Shown here piece after piece: positions 22,787 to 34,101 of a stretch of DNA of 64,000 nucleotides. The first letter of the stretch is position 1, and each line of letters opens with the position of its first letter. The stretch is taken from contig KZ111154.1 of the NCBI GenBank assembly GCA_002077045.2, positions 617,663-681,662 of the forward strand, written 5' to 3'. The notes below the pieces were generated by a model. The model saw nothing but the letters and a program-made list of their open reading frames with translations. It had not been told where the DNA came from and made no database searches. The DNA is from Rachicladosporium sp. CCFEE 5018 (taxonomy: Eukaryota; Ascomycota; Dothideomycetes; Cladosporiales; Cladosporiaceae). A program made the translations under genes and the position numbers.

Positions 22787-25169
22787 GCGAGGAAGGCGAG
22801 AATGGCGATGAGGATAGCGAGGTCGAGCAGGTCAGCAAGGGAATTGGCATTATGAAGGTGGACAACACAGGAAGGGCCATGTATGCATCAGATGCGCATT
22901 GGTATGCGATTCTGGCTGAGATCGGAGAGGTCAAGAGGTACTTTGACAACCACAAGGAGGACTACACGAATCATCTGAATCGCGTCAATGCGGCGAAAGC
23001 GAGGGAAAAGCAGGGGACGGCTTTCCTTCTGCAAGGTAACTGCGCCGCATCGAGCAAGGAGGAGATCCTCGCACAATTCCCGCCGAAAGTCGACAGCGAT
23101 CGGCTGATTGCGCGCTATTTCAACGCATACGATCCATCTGTGCACATCATACATGGACCCTCATTTCAGAAAGAATACGATGCGCATTGGATGAACCCCA
23201 GTGCCACGCCCGTCGTCTGGCTGGGCATGTGCTTCGCCATGATGACACTCTCGCTGCAGTCGTACCACAGAGCGGGCGATGAGCCGCCAGAGTATCAAGG
23301 CAGATCATTGGAGAGCTCGCATGACTTCCGAAGACTGACAGCGCAATGTCTACTAATAGGGGACATCACCCAGCCGCTTCCGCAAGTTCTGGAAACACTG
23401 GTATTACACGTCCAAGCAGAGTACGGTCGCTCCCGAGATGCTGAGCCCAGCGTGCTACTCATGACAAGTCTCTGCGTGCGCCTGGCACTGCGCATGGGCT
23501 ACCACCGCGATCCTGGTCCACATCCCAGTATAACACCATTCCAAGCCGAGATGCGTCGCAGAGTCTGGACGTTTATCCGGCAATGTGATCTCCTCATTTC
23601 CTTCCAGTTCGGACTTCCTGCAATGGTGCGCTCGGATCATATCGACACGCTGCCTCCCCGAAACCTATACGACGATGAGCTGCACGAGGACCTGCCGGCT
23701 TTGCCAGCTTCGAGACCTTCGTTCGAAGCTACACCGATGACTTACATGATCGCAAAGTCGAAGATGACGTTTCTGTTCGGCAAGCTTGTTGAAAGAGTGC
23801 AATCTCTCACTGATCCGCCAAGCTACGAGGAAACGATGAAGTTTGATCAAGATCTGCGGGAGATGAGGGCAGCTCATCCTCCGCTCTTGCGAATGCGATC
23901 ATTCCACGACTCTTCCCGCGATCCGGCGAATCTGATCATGCAGCGGCTTGGACTGGAGCTCATCTACCTGCGCTCGCTGTTTGTGCTGCATCGTCGCTTC
24001 ATCGCACGAGGCAGGGATAATCCTCGTTTTGCCTATAGCCGGCGAACATGCATCGACGCCTCGATGGAGATGCTCGCCCATCAAGCCACACTGCACGAGG
24101 AATCGCAACCTGGCGGCCGCTTGCGAAGCGTGAAATGGTACATCTCTTCACTCACAACTCACGACTTCCTCCTGGCCAGTGTGAACGTATGCATGGATCT
24201 CTACCACGTTGCTGAGACAGAGCGGCGGCGGAATCGCAGCGCGCCTACGTCTCCGCCTCCGCTCGTTGCAGACCACTACGACGGAGATCGTAGGGACGCC
24301 ATGATGCGGGCAGTCGAACACTGCATCACGATTTGGGAATCTGTGCGAGAGCAAAGCATGGAGGCTTACAAAGCTTCTGTCGCGCTGAGAGTCATGGTAG
24401 ATAAGCTGAAGCACCTCCAACAACTCCAAACGCAGCAGATCTCGTCGACCGCGGCTGCTGCGACAGGGCTGCTTGACCACCATGGCGTTCCTAACCATAA
24501 CATCTCGCGCGGCGCGGTTTATGGCTTGTTCCCTAACGGCTCCGCAGCGGGTATGGGCGCTGATGATCTTCCGCCTGAGCAGAGCGCAGCCATGACACTC
24601 GGGCTGCTGTCGTCTGGTGGCATGAGTCCAGGGCCGGGTTTCAACTTGCAGAACCTCGCAGCCGAAGCGCAGCAGCAGAGTCAGCAAAGGAGCGCAGGGT
24701 ATCCGGTAGGTATGAACGGACTTCTCAACGCTGAGCCTGTGAGTGATCGAGGCGGGTACGCAGATGGATATGCCACGGGGCTTACGCCGGGTGCGGATGC
24801 TCTCACAGGCGACGGTGGACCTGCGAGTCCGTTCACACAGATGTTTGGAGCGGGTGGCTTCGGCGGCTTCGGTGGCTTGGACGCGATGGGAGGCGGAGAC
24901 ATTGACTGGGTAAGTGCCTTGACTTCGTGCCGAACCGCAGTTCCAGCTAACATGATTTGCAGTCTGCCTGGGATTCTTACATCCAAGGCACGGGCGGCTC
25001 TGCGCTGGACCCGAATCTGACGGGTCTGTGGCCTATGAACCTCGATCCGCCAAATACTGGAGATGAGCAATTGCAGGGTACGAACGGCCAACAGCCACAG
25101 ATACAACAGCAGCCAAGTCAGCCGGCTGGTGGAGGGGCGACGTTCATGGGCGCCGGGACGCCCGGATGA
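22787..25169 (+). CDS. Zn2Cys6 transcription factor, 5'-truncated copy A
   Basis: This is the same factor as at 53248-56078 but lacks its first 150 codons, including the zinc cluster, because it starts at gap 1. It keeps the fungal-specific regulatory domain (YFNAYDPSVHIIHGPSFQKE, VRLALRMGYHRDPG, MRRRVWTFIRQCDLLISFQF) and the Gln/Gly-rich C-terminal part. A GTAAGT intron (24910-24962) joins DIDW to SAWDSYIQGTGG, and the last exon ends at 25169. The protein is almost unchanged from copy B, but silent differences are crowded into patches (about 23505-23617 and 24080-24790). Reading the frame through the intron gives a false end at 25020. Confidence 0.9.
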
Positions 25170-25664
25170 CGGGGTTGAGCTCTGGACGAAATGCATGTGT
25201 AATGGCAAGGGAGCCGCGAGGTGATGATATCGAGACGATCGCGAGTCGGACATAATGAAATGATGATCAAGCGATGGGTTCAGCGTCGGCAGATACTTAT
25301 AAGAAGAGGTTGTAAGTGTAGACATACGAAAGAGCTGGCTGAAGAAGCACTCTACTCAGATGTTATGACCTGCATGTCCACTCTTCAAGCTGCTGGCCTT
25401 AGGCACCAATGCAGGAATCGCAAGCCACAGCCAGCACAACAGCTCCAGCTGCCTGTCAGCCTTGCTGCCCGAAAGACTGAATGGTCGGTGCCCAACGTCT
25501 TGATGACAACAGGCATGAAGCAGGAGCAGCTCGTGCGCACTGTACTGACCTTACGAAGCAACTCCCGTTACATCCAACTGACACATGAATCGCCGAAGCA
25601 GCGCTGATGTGGTAGCATTCAGTCTCCCAGTATCGATTGAACAGCGACTGACTTTGAACGCACC
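25170..25664. other. Intergenic region downstream of the Zn2Cys6 copy A
   Basis: Compared with copy B, this stretch has small insertions and deletions that are not multiples of three (near 25402 and 25440), so it is not coding. Nothing else is recognised. Confidence 0.5.
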
Positions 25665-26166
25665 ATGGCCGTCGGGAAGCAAAGTCTACGAGTCGATGCA
25701 CTAAATGCGTCGGGTAGTGCAGACGTCCACATTGGCGACGCTGTTCACGATTCCCGTAACAATACGCGCGGGGACGCGTTCAGCAATATCAACACTCTGT
25801 ACCACACTAGGAGTGAGTGATGTGACGTCGCTATGAAGACGCTGTTGTTGGGCTGACCGTATCCAAGATCACTACAACACGTTATCACTAGAAGAGCACG
25901 GCGGTGGAGGTGAAGGCATTGCGATTTCTGTCTTACGCTCGGTCTGCGTGGCTGTACTGTCTCATCTTATCGCTCATGTAGTGACGACCACCGCTGGCGG
26001 GTCTGCTAGCCGTCTCTCGAGCATCCAGCCTAGCCAGGCGTGCACTACTCATGAACATGCCAGTCTCGGGAGCCAAGAAGTTCTGCCGACGAGCTACACG
26101 ATCCCGGAATACGATGCGCGTGGTCGGTTCTGCGGCGGCTTGGTTATATACGACGACGACGGTTGA
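25665..26166 (+). CDS. Possible small spliced gene with HRAM-like motif, copy A (tentative)
   Basis: Exon 1 (25665-25812) and exon 2 (25892-26166), joined over a 79-base intron with GTGAGT donor, CTGAC branch and CTAG acceptor, give an in-frame 140-residue protein. Exon 1 holds NASGSADVHIGDAVHDS, a pattern reminiscent of the short amyloid motifs (VxxGN/D) of HET-s-type signalling. Exon 2 has a hydrophobic segment (GIAISVLRSVCVAVLSHLIA) and ends in Asp residues. I do not recognise a family. The case for a gene rests on splice signals and frame continuity in both exons. Copy B keeps both exons but has lost the GT donor. The neighbours (HET and STAND genes) make the motif interesting but do not prove it. 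Confidence 0.35.
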
Positions 26167-26390
26167 TGGCTACAAGTGTGCCACGGATGAGCGTGGATAG
26201 GTGTGTATGGCACTACCATGGGTCAGATAAGGCAGATTGAATGATGTGAGCAGAGATGTGTTGTGGGGATGAACTCTTCACTGACTTGACTATCAAACGC
26301 GCAACTACCCTAGCCTCGGCCCAGAGATCCATCTCCGACGAGACAGCCTCTCGTTTCCAATCTCTGCCTATTCCGCCGCATGTGACAGAC

Positions 26391-27172
26391 CTACTGACCA
26401 CCAAGCACCACCTTCGGACCCTTACCACTCGCAGCACACTGCTCGACGAGATCCAAGCCTATCTGCATCTCACCAAGCTTCGAATCACCCGGCCCCATGC
26501 TCCTGTCAGACCCAGCATAGCACGCGTCGAGGAACTTCTCCTCCGCGGGCAAGTCGCTCAGAGCGAACTTGGCCATGAGGTCGACAGAGTCCTTGCCCTT
26601 CGGCAGATGCTTCCACAGCGTCCCCTGACCCTTCGGCTTGATCACCTTGTCATGAGGTGGAGAGTAGACTTCGAATACCTGCGCATCCAGATCAATGACG
26701 TAGACCCACTCACACATGTCGGCGTTGGCGAACGACAGCCAGCGGCAGATCTGGACGGGGTGCTTCGCGTCGGCTTTGGCGATGTAGCTGAGGATATCGG
26801 TGCTGGCGTAATTGCCGAAGGAGGCGGGGGTGTTAAAGATGTCGTGGTACTCCTTTGGAGACGTCGGGCTGTAGGTCAAGGCTTTCTGGAAGTCTGGAGA
26901 CAAGCCTGGGGTGCCGCTCTCGGAGAGGACGACGATGTGGGTGAGGCCGAGCTTGAGTTTGCGGATGTTATCGGGGATGGCGATGAAGCGGAGAACTTTG
27001 AGGCCGTTTATCTCCGGGCTAAATGAAAGGAGATCTGGTCAGCATGCGCAATAGCTCAATGGGTAGAGGATATGGGCTGGCGAGAGGTTACTTACAAGCC
27101 ATTGAATTGACCGTACTGCGCGACCACGAAACGGCCTTGGTAGTAGATGCAGACGAGGTGTCGGGTACCCAT
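26391..27172 (-). CDS. MGTRH-type conserved fungal protein of unknown function, copy A
   Basis: Exon 1 (27172-27096) encodes MGTRHLVCIYYQGRFVVAQY. A 77-base intron (GTAAGT...TTTAG) leads to exon 2 (27018-26391), giving 234 residues in frame. Visible blocks are GLKVLRFIAIPDNIRKLKLG, a phenylalanine/tyrosine-rich middle, and RWLSFANADMCEWVYVIDLD followed by FEVYSPPH. The opening MGTRHLxCxxxxGxxxVAQYGQ and the later CEWxYVxDLD are shared by a family of uncharacterised fungal proteins, whose function I do not know. There is no signal peptide or membrane segment. The copy is intact, unlike copy B. Confidence 0.75.
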
Positions 27173-27563
27173 GATGCTTGCGGTTGGTGAGGGCTGGTGT
27201 TGAAGTGTTGCGTTGGAAAGGTGGAGAGTTAGGGAAACGTCGCGATACATATACGGGAGGTTGGCCTTTACTGGAGTGCACCGACAGAACAATCTGCACA
27301 TGGCAAACTGCTGCACGGCAAAGGGCATTGGGATTTCGTTGACTGTATCCAACAGCGTGTAATGTGATGCGTAGGAAGGCACCTACCCGAGGTGACTGCA
27401 GAAGCTATGCATGCCGGTTCCTTGTCTGATCCTTGTCAAGCCCGTTCGTTGCCCCAGAGGGCCGTGGAGCCCAGCGTTTGTACGGCATTGATCTCGTTGC
27501 TGCTGATTGTTGATTTATAGGACTCTCACAGTCTAAACGTTTCCAGTGCCGCACGACAAAGAT

Positions 27564-30180
27564 TCAGTTGATACGGAAGAATGTCTTGTCTGCATCCAAG
27601 GCCTCTTTGCTACGCGCAAGAATGGCTTCGCCATCCATGAGCCCATAGACGTACGTCTCGCCAATGAGATGATACGATTTCTCACCTTGCGAGTCGGTGT
27701 ACTCCTGCAACAGGACGGGTACAGTGCATCCGAACAGAACACACAATATGTCGCCCACACGAGCCTTGTTTGGTGCTAGACCGTGTAGTCTCTTACCCGC
27801 TCCGAGCTCCGGTCCCTTTGCTTCCACTTCGATAAAACAGCGATCCCAAATGACTTCGTGTACACGCTTCAAGAAGTTTTTCACCATGTATGGTGGGTCT
27901 CCGCTCAGTAGTTCTTTGGTATTGATGTAGCCATTGACAGTAACATTACTCAGTACGTAGGCACATGCGGTCTGGTACAGTCCTGGCGCGTGTTCTCCGT
28001 TCGACCGCGCTCTGCCACCAGAGTGCGCCACACCTTGTCGGGAGCCGAGTCGATCTCTTCGGGTATATGCTTCTTCCCGAACAGCTTGAGTAGTGCCGAA
28101 GCCGGAACTATGCCATCGGTGGTCGGATCGGTCGACCAGCACACTCTGCCAATGTGCAAACCTTGAACTCGAATAGAGCTGTCTTTGAGCTCTTTGCGTG
28201 GAACACCTGCTCTACCACGCTCCGTGGCGACCGGAGATACAGCTGATACCGGAGAGCCAGGTCTACTACTGGGCTGACTGCTGGGCTGACTGCTGGGCCG
28301 ACTGCCTACCGACAGGCCGCTGAAGTAACCGGAGTCCCGCATAGGCGGAGACTCACTGCTTGGTATAGTGTTGATGGTGGGCATCGGCAGCTTCGGTGTC
28401 GTCTCACCGCTCTGCAAATGTCGTGTGGATGGACCAGAGGTGTTTGATGTTGCCCATCGCAGCTTCTCGCGAGACAAACGCTGGTTCAGAGAGTCCTCAA
28501 GAGGGTCGTGTTCGACTGTCCCATTGACAGAAAAAGTCACCGTTGGCAAGCACGAATTAGAGAGGCTGCGAGATCGTCGTCGCGAGCTCTCCGTGAAAGC
28601 ATTGGGTAGGAGATGTTGTTGTGCGATGTGAAATTTCACTCCAACTCCGGCCGACTCGTCGTGTGCGACTGATGACGGCTGTTGCACAGTAGGCGGCTCG
28701 TTGTCTACTCCGAACTTAACATTTGCCTTCTAATTGTGGCACGCATTGTATGGGCCAAGTCCTGGCATACCCACAAAGCAGTCCCCATGCCGGCGACGAC
28801 CCAGAGCGCGATCACTTCGATGAGTGTCATCTACGGTTTGTATCCAAGACGGTAGTGCACTGAGTGGAGGGTAGTCGCCGGGCTGTGTCTTCCGTTCCGC
28901 CATCGCCCAACGCCGACACAGAATGTCGATGCAGCCTGTATTTCTGTATATCCACTTGATGAAGCCGGTGTATACGTCCAAGAGACTTCGCTTGTAGTCG
29001 AGGTCTGGAGGCATTTCAATGTCAGCCGGTGCGAACGTGCTAGGAGTAGGTGAGATGTATGTTTCTTTCGCGATGTTGCGGAACGCATTGATAGTGTCGC
29101 GAGGGTCGGAGGTATCGTATGTGGACAGTATCGATACCAGATACTCGAGACCTTGGATGGGCTCGCGTTTGTAGTAGCTCCCGTCTGTTGTTTCTTGAAG
29201 ATATTGTTGATGGTGTCTATGAGCTTCTTGGCGGGGAGAGCATCGACTTCGCCCATGGCGTTGTAGTCATGACCGAAGTCTCGGGACTGTTTGAACATCT
29301 TCCGTATCGTATCGTACTGATCGGAGAAGATGCTGATACCGTCACGAAGTCCATTCCAATGTATCTCATCGCTGCCGCAGTGGACTGTAGCGTCTTGAGC
29401 GAAGGCGAGCTCTTGAATTACCCATCGTCGAGAAATGCTTCTCATGAGATGCAGAAGGTCCTCCCAAGCATGTACTCTCGTGACATCCGCGACGAGCTCG
29501 TTGATCCGATCGAGACTCGTGAGCTCAGTATTCAGGAAGTTCATAGCTCTCCTCGTTGGGTCGTCGCTCCGTCCAAGCCAGATCAGTACGCGCTTCGCCT
29601 TCGAGTATATTTCGGACATCCGTGCCACTTGCTTCTCTTTCTCAGCACGATTATCCTGATGGATGCAGATCGCGTCCACCCACACCTTGACATCTCGTTT
29701 CCAGGAACGGAGGTGGTACAGAGCATCGTAGAGATTTGGTTTGACACGGAATTGCTTGTGAAGATATGTCTTGGCCAATGAGGCAGCTTCGGCAAAGCGC
29801 GCAACCTTGTCATCTGGCAGGCGAATCTGGGCGTCCACATTATTGAGATAGATCGTTTTCGTTGCGTCTCCGGGGCCCCAGTGATATGAGAGTGCCTCGT
29901 ACTTGTGCTCCTTGCTACCCAATTGGTCGAACGGGACATGCAGGATGTCAAATACGATGTCCTCATTCTTTTCTTGCCGTTGCTTCAAGATCAAGAGTCG
30001 AGCGTGGCCATCAAGCAAAGGTTCGTATGCGTACATCTTACTGAAGGCAGTCGCTGCTAGACGCAGCTTCTCTGCAACAGAAATTGGGATCGTTTCTTGA
30101 CGGCCAGGTCCCGGTGGTACCGGCTTACGGTGCTTCTGGGGCTTGGACCGGTCATCGTCTGATTCCGGGTCGGTCGCCAT
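27564..30180 (-). pseudogene. HET-domain incompatibility protein, broken copy A
   Basis: HET-domain proteins trigger cell death when unlike fungal individuals fuse. The start at 30180 (MATDPESDDD) leads into a good HET domain: YEALSYHWGPGD, KVWVDAICIHQDNRAEKEKQ, SEIYSKAKRVLIWLGRSDD and RRWVIQELAFAQDATVHCG. At about 29181 one base is missing relative to copy B (CCCG for CCCCA), shifting the frame out of GSYYKREPIQGLEYLVSIL. An in-frame TAG (28730-28732) follows YNACHN, yet coding sense goes on to VQGLHIGRVCWS. Near 28003 another base is missing relative to copy B. The normal C-terminal block (FIEVEAKGPELG, VGDILCVLFGCTVPVLLQEY, LIGETYVYGLMDGEAI) then runs to 27564. The order of domains is that of a full-length HET-6-like protein. 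Sequencing error could explain single indels, not all of them easily. Confidence 0.85.
28260..28312 (-). repeat. Short tandem repeat coding Ser-Gln-Pro units
   Basis: Near-identical units of ctgctgggctga encode SSQPSSQPSSRP in the disordered linker of the HET gene. The same repeat is present in copy B at about 59170-59215. Confidence 0.7.
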
Positions 30181-31259
30181 GATTTTTATGACAGCGAAAC
30201 AGTAGCCTCAGGTCCAATGGAACTTTGACTTCGCGCCTGGACCAATATTCAAGAAGCGAATTGGCCTTGCAATGACGGCTCAGGTTACCGGGCGGCGGTG
30301 CAGTATAAGAGCTGCTCCGCGAGCCTTGCAGCAGGCTGCGCCGCAAGGCAATTAGCGCGCGAGAAGAAGGCATACCGCGCAGAGCAGAGCTAGCAGTAGC
30401 CAGACGCCTCATCCAGGGGCATGTCGAAGGAAGCGCCTTAGCGTCAGGTCAGAAGCAAGAATGATGTGATGGACACGCATCTCCTCCTGCTGCTTCGGCC
30501 ATCGATCTAGATGCCGCAGGCTGCCTGAGGATCATGGCGCCCACGAATGGCTGTGCCATATGCGGCAACGATAGGTTAATTCACATACTGACGAGCTTGT
30601 ATGCGCAATGACAGTTTGGCATTCTGGTCAAGTCGCGCGATACCCCGTCCAGACGTAGGCGAGTAGGTACAGTACAGCAGAGCGGCCTCATGAGCAGTCT
30701 CAAACGGGCAATGATCATGCATATTGCCTCGCCGCTCGCTAATGGCGTTTCAGGCAGATCGTGGCCACTCGTACGGCCTCATTCAGTACACAGACCATAG
30801 CGCCGAACAGAAGTGTGTATTCAGATCGCGAGAGCAGCAAAGTGGCGACACATGTCAATATGCCACGGATGCGCTCTCACTTGACCTTGTACGACGGATC
30901 CAGCGATGGTCTGCTATGTTGCTGTTCAAGGACAACAATCGACGTAGATTATGATCAAAGCCATGTGCAAGGCCAGGCGCACACTGCCACAGTCGAGCAC
31001 ACCCTTCTCCCACTAGCTGCATCGATCTGCAGCGCCACGGGGCGTACGATAAGCATATTGGAACGCTGTGCGGCACTCGTACAGGACAGCCAATGACAGC
31101 ACGAGGCTGCACAATCCGGTGAGACGATCCGGTCGCTGCGAGATCAGCAGATGATGTGATGAGAAAAGCGTGCAAGTAGTGACTGTGGGACGAGCACGGT
31201 GCGCTAAGATAGCATGGCTTGCAAGGTCAAGTCGGCTCTGAATTGCTACAGTTGTGACC
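30181..31259. promoter_or_regulatory. Head-to-head intergenic region between HET and STAND genes
   Basis: About 1.08 kb lie between the HET start (minus) and the STAND start (plus), so both promoters should be here. The region is absent from copy B. No repeat or RNA gene is visible. Confidence 0.5.
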
Positions 31260-34101
31260 ATGGATCCTCTCAGTCTGTGCGCAAACATCATCACCGTGCT
31301 CCAAGCCGCAAACGACCTCATCCACATCTGCTATGATTATCGCGCAGTGCTGAAGGACAGACCCTGGTCATTGACTCGAGTGTACGACGAAGTGCTCGAG
31401 CTACGTGCACTTCTCGAACAGCTCGAGCATCTGGCGAGCGATCTTAGTGCTAGCGGTCAACGTACTAGCAGCAGTATCACTCTGCTCTGTCTTGCCGATT
31501 CACTCCACTTTCAACATGTCCACGAGAGCTGCAACGTCTGCAGGACTTGTTGGCGCCCTCGAAACTGGCTGGTCGGACAGGCACGCATCGACATGCTTTG
31601 ATAGAGAGCCTGGGCTGGCGGTTGAAAGACAGCGAGGCGAAGACTTGCCTGACTCGCCTCGAGAAATGCAAGACCACTTTGACGCTCGCTCTGACGGCTG
31701 ATCAAATGTGAGTAAGGTGTCATATTTCGTATTAGCCTACGACTGAGTATGCACATAGGGCCCTCCTTGTGGATCTGCGGGATACCGCCCAGAAGGCCGA
31801 CGTCAAGGTATCGTCAGTAGCCACCAAGATCGACCGTCTCCAAGACGACGTTGAGGGTAGGCAGCTCCCGAAAAGCCCAGCTCAGACCCATCTGACTTTT
31901 ATCATAGGCTCGCAACGTAGAAAGATCCTGAAATGGCTATCTCGTAGTGACCAGATGGAAGAGCACAAGCAGATCGTCGCTAGTCATGCTGCTGGGACAA
32001 GCTCATGGTTTGTAGAGTCTGATCGGTTTCTGAACATTATGCGCGAACCTCAGCCTGGAGGGTATTGGCTTACCGGACGGCGTAAGCATCCTATTCAGAA
32101 TACAAAGCATGATGGACTCGAAGCTGACCCGCGCGATCAGCCGGCGCTGGGAAGACGCAACTCTTGTATGTATCAACATCCGGGAAATCACATATCTCGC
32201 TAATATGTATGTGTAGTGCGGCAATAGTCGAAGCCGCGCGCCGACTTTCGGACGACTTCGACAAAGCGTATTGCTACGGCGACTTTCGGAGAGGCGAAGA
32301 GTGCGATGCTACGATTGTTCTGGGCTCCCTTATCGCGCAGTTATGTGCACACCGATCTACAATACCGAGCGAGCTGCAGGCGGCATTCGAAGAAAGTAAC
32401 AACACTGAGCAGAAGCGTAAGCCGGAGCGTTCGATGCTGGAGAGCGTCTTCCGGGATTTGAGTGAGCAAAATCACGTCATGTTGTTGGTCGATGCGCTAG
32501 ACGAGTGCGCAGACAGTGTCGAGCTCGCGCGCGCGTTGCGAGCTGTCGCGACTCGCGCATGTGTCTTTGTTACTGGTCGCGACTCGGTGGACCATGCGGA
32601 AGTCTTGCACGGCTTCTCTCGACTACGGCTCGAATCGTACTCGAACGAAATGAATGCTGACATCGAGCCCTACGTCAAGCAACGACTGGACCAGGATCGC
32701 GGCCTCATTGGTCTCAATCCAGCAATCAAGCAAGAAATCGCAGTGTCTATTGGACAGGGCTCAGCAGGTATGTTTCGATGGGCGCAGTGCCAGCTAGACT
32801 CGGTCTGTCAGCTCCAGACAGTGCGGCAGATTCGGACGGCGCTGAGAAGCTTGCCAGCCGGTCTGGATGAGACGTATGGGTTGATACTGCGCAACGTACC
32901 TCCAGGGAGCAGTCGGATCGTTCGCCGCGTTTTACTCTGGCTGTGCTTCTCCATACAACCGTTATCGCTTGGCGAAGTACACGAGGAGGTCGCAATCGAG
33001 TCCGATGCCGTCTGTATCGACAGCGATGATCGCTTGATCCGCCCGGAAGCGATACTGCAGCTCTGCGGTAGTCTGATCGTGACCTCCGAGGAAGGTTATT
33101 TGAGCTTGGCACACTTATCAGTGAAGGACTACTTGTTGTCAGAGGCTGTAGCAGCGGACAACGAGACCAAAGTGTACAGCATGCACGAGTGTGCCTGCCA
33201 TGAGGAGCTCGCGGAGCTGTGCCTCACTTACGTCTCTTTCCACGACTTCGCAAGCGGCCCAAGTGAGTCTGCTATAGAGTACGTTGATCGTCTGCAGCGA
33301 CACCCTCTCGCTCGACACGCCGCAATTGCATGGCCATATCACGTAAGAGGTTGCGAACCCAGCGCTGCGCTCCAAGCAAGGGTGGCGCGTTTCTTCGCTG
33401 GCAATAACAAGCTCTGCTTCCTGTCTTGGGTACAGGTACTCAATGGCGACCATGCCTTCAAGTGGAACCTTTACCCAGGGTGGGCGACTCCCTTGTACCA
33501 CGGATGCAGCTTTGGGCTGTACCGTGCAGCCTCAACCCTTGTCGCTGATGGTGCTGACATCGATGCACCCGGTAGCCGCTTCGGAGGCACGGCGCTGCAC
33601 GGCGCGACGTTCCGTGGCCATGTCGAGATCATGGAAATGCTGTTGGAAGCAGGCGCCGACGCGAACAAGGCTGATCATCAGCAAATCACTCCTCTGCATT
33701 CAGCGGCAATTCTTGATGATGCGAGTGTCATTGGCAAGCTGCTGCGATATGGGGCATCGTCGGAAGTCAAAGATAGCGGCGGCGAGACGCCGCTAGACTG
33801 GGCTGCTCACGCCGGACAGAGCACGCTGCTACGACTTCTGACAGTGCGCAACGACATCTCCAGTGCGAAATACGCTCCCTTCTTGGACATCCCGCCCACC
33901 GTGAAGATACGTGCGCCCGTGCAACTCTGGAGCCGACCGAAGTCTTACTTCCCGAGCCTGTACGAGAAGCGGTCAGGCATGGAGTCTTCAATCATTGTAA
34001 GCGTGGAGTTCGGCAGCCCACCGCAGTCCCCAGCTGACACGTGGTCACTCGTAACATATGACAGTTTTGACAAGAATTCAATAGAGAGCGGATCGGAGTG
34101 A
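31260..34101 (+). pseudogene. STAND (NACHT-type) NTPase with ankyrin repeats, probably degraded
   Basis: This is an NLR-like fungal protein. The N-terminus MDPLSLCANIITVLQAANDL followed by LRALLEQLEHLASDL matches the N-terminal domain found on fungal STAND proteins. Near 31500 the sense moves to another frame (RELQRLQDLLAPSKLAGRTG ... LALTADQM), which needs an indel. A GTGAGT intron (31708-31758) joins to ALLVDLRDTAQKADVKVSS, and a second intron (about 31857-31910) to SQRRKILKWLSRSDQ. The nucleotide-binding part shows Walker B (HVMLLVDALDECAD) and YCYGDFRRGEECDATIVLGS, but no canonical GxxGxGKS; only a weak TSGKS lies near 32182. From 32220 on, the frame is open to 34101, with two to three ankyrin repeats (GGTALHGATFRGHVEIMEML, TPLHSAAILDDASVIGKLLR). 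No second copy exists in the window. Confidence 0.75.

Noticed and set aside
23500..24800. Repeat-induced point mutation as the source of divergence between block copies
   Set aside because: Differences include many transversions at third codon positions and are silent in both directions. RIP would give C-to-T and G-to-A changes and stop codons.
24681..25325. Long minus-strand frames antisense to the Zn2Cys6 gene (also 55665-56234)
   Set aside because: They mirror the coding strand, have a skewed His/Arg/Ser composition, and are shadows.
27051..27070. tRNA-like box A sequence (atagctcaatgggtagagga), also at about 57956-57975
   Set aside because: No B box (GGTTCNANNCC) follows at the right distance and no cloverleaf can be drawn. 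The sequence lies inside the intron of the MGTRH-type gene in both copies.
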